This document shows positions 63,390-64,000 of a stretch of DNA of 64,000 bases, one piece after another. Source of the stretch: Sorex araneus (taxonomy: Eukaryota > Chordata > Mammalia > Eulipotyphla > Soricidae); assembly GCF_027595985.1 (NCBI RefSeq), contig NC_073305.1:31954939-32018938 (forward strand), given 5' to 3'. Positions within the stretch are counted from its first letter, which is position 1, and every line of letters begins with the position of its first letter. A program made the position numbers and the translations under genes. The notes under the pieces are model-generated. The model did no database searches. It was not told the DNA's origin and was given only the letters and a program-made list of their open reading frames with translations.

Positions 63390-63565
63390 GAGCTGGAGCA
63401 ATAGCACAAGCCGGTAGGGCGTTTGCCTTGCATGTGGCTGACCCGGGTTTGATTCCCAGCATCCCACATGGTCCTGTGAGCACCACCGGGAGTGATTCCT
63501 GAGTGCAAAGTCAGGAGTAGCCCCTGAGCATCGCCGCTGGGTGTGACCCAAAAAGAAAAAAAAAA
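63390..63565 (+). mobile_element. SINE, well preserved
   Basis: Head with A and B boxes, GAGTGCAAAG body and GCATCGCCGCTGGG, a local 3-bp duplication near the end. Flanks are G-rich and no clean TSD can be called. Confidence 0.92.
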
Positions 63566-64000
63566 GGGTGGAGAGAGGGTTGGTTCACATTGGGTGTTTT
63601 AAGCCTTACATTAGTGTTTGCGTACCCCCCCCTATTGTTGAGGGTCTGCTGCAGAACTGAACACAATTCATTTGAATTTAATGATAGTTAATCAGGAACT
63701 GTTTGCTTTAGATTCAGAACTACTTTTCAAGGTTTTTTGTTTGCTTGGTTGCATGCATAACCAATTTTTGCCCCCCCCCCCCATAAGTAAATGTATGGGA
63801 ATGAAATTTAAAGTGTGCAAGATCAAATTAGGAAGAGGAGGAGGGGGGAAAGCGCCGTTGCCCCAGTTTTGCGGGGAGAAGAGATTGGGTTTCAGCCTCC
63901 GTTGGGTCCCTGTGGCCTTCTAACCCTTTTCTCCTGTGTGAGGCCATGGAGGAGGTCATTCCAGGGGGGAGCCCAGAATGTCCAAGGTTTAACATTCCTT
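63566..64000. other. Unique intron sequence at window end
   Basis: 435 bp, SINE-free, with a C13 run near 63771-63783. No exon recognised. Confidence 0.6.

Larger units (their letters stand above)
50848..64000 (+). other. TRIM71: TRIM71 intron 1 (continues past the window)
   Basis: No further TRIM71 exon (filamin or NHL coding) was found. A T20 run at 50905-50924 and a G12 run with CG/GC alternation near 51238-51270 follow the donor. SINE density is very low to 55 kb and rises afterwards. Unlisted old copies: about 53060-53200 (-), 54489-54580 (+ head), 55045-55131 (-), 55580-55665 (-), 57480-57548 (- fragment), 59388-59596 (-), 61358-61498 (-) and 61752-61850 (+). Confidence 0.85.

Overview
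The window is mammalian nuclear DNA, most likely from a soricid shrew (Sorex or a close relative). The basis is one very abundant SINE, about 170 bp long. Its head is tRNA-like: an A-box-like TAGCACAGCGGG, a B-box-like GGGTTCGATTCCC, and an alanine-tRNA-like anticodon region. Its body ends in GTGTGACCCAAAAAG plus an A-rich tail, which I recognise as the shrew SOR type. Copies lie on both strands every few hundred bases. The host genes are spliced vertebrate genes. There is no prokaryotic, plasmid, phage or CRISPR content, and I see no previously undescribed multi-gene system.

Layout. (1) Positions 1 to about 23,470, + strand: the 3' part of CNOT10, a CCR4-NOT subunit. Eight coding exons with a continuous reading frame end at a stop at 23171-23173, followed by a short 3' UTR with two poly(A) signals. 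(2) About 23,470 to 48,200: intergenic. It is packed with SINEs, 3' fragments of a LINE-like family and microsatellites. It also holds an orphan CpG-rich block near 28.9-29.9 kb and a SINE-free block near 33.6-34.4 kb that looks like a conserved non-coding element. (3) About 46.0-52.07 kb: a 6-kb repeat desert containing a large CpG island, the TRIM71 promoter and 5' UTR, and TRIM71 coding exon 1 (50023-50847). (4) 50,848 to the end: TRIM71 intron 1, starting repeat-poor and becoming SINE-rich again after 55 kb. The order CNOT10 then TRIM71 on one strand matches human 3p22.3, which supports both calls.

Function. CNOT10 is a TPR protein of the CNOT10-CNOT11 module docked on the CNOT1 N-terminus. 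TRIM71 (LIN41) is a let-7-regulated RING/B-box/NHL protein of embryonic cells that represses mRNAs. Both act in post-transcriptional control, but nothing here suggests they are co-regulated.

Repeat shorthand used below. SINE type A: GAGTGCAAAGCC with GAGCATCGCTGGG. Type B: GAGTGCAGAGCC with GTGCATCGCC. Type C: as B, but CAGGGGTAATT, AAGAGCC and an AAAAACCAAA tail start. Type D: body carrying GCATGAGCC. TSD means target-site duplication. SINE edges are good to a few bases where a TSD is quoted and to about 10-20 bases elsewhere.
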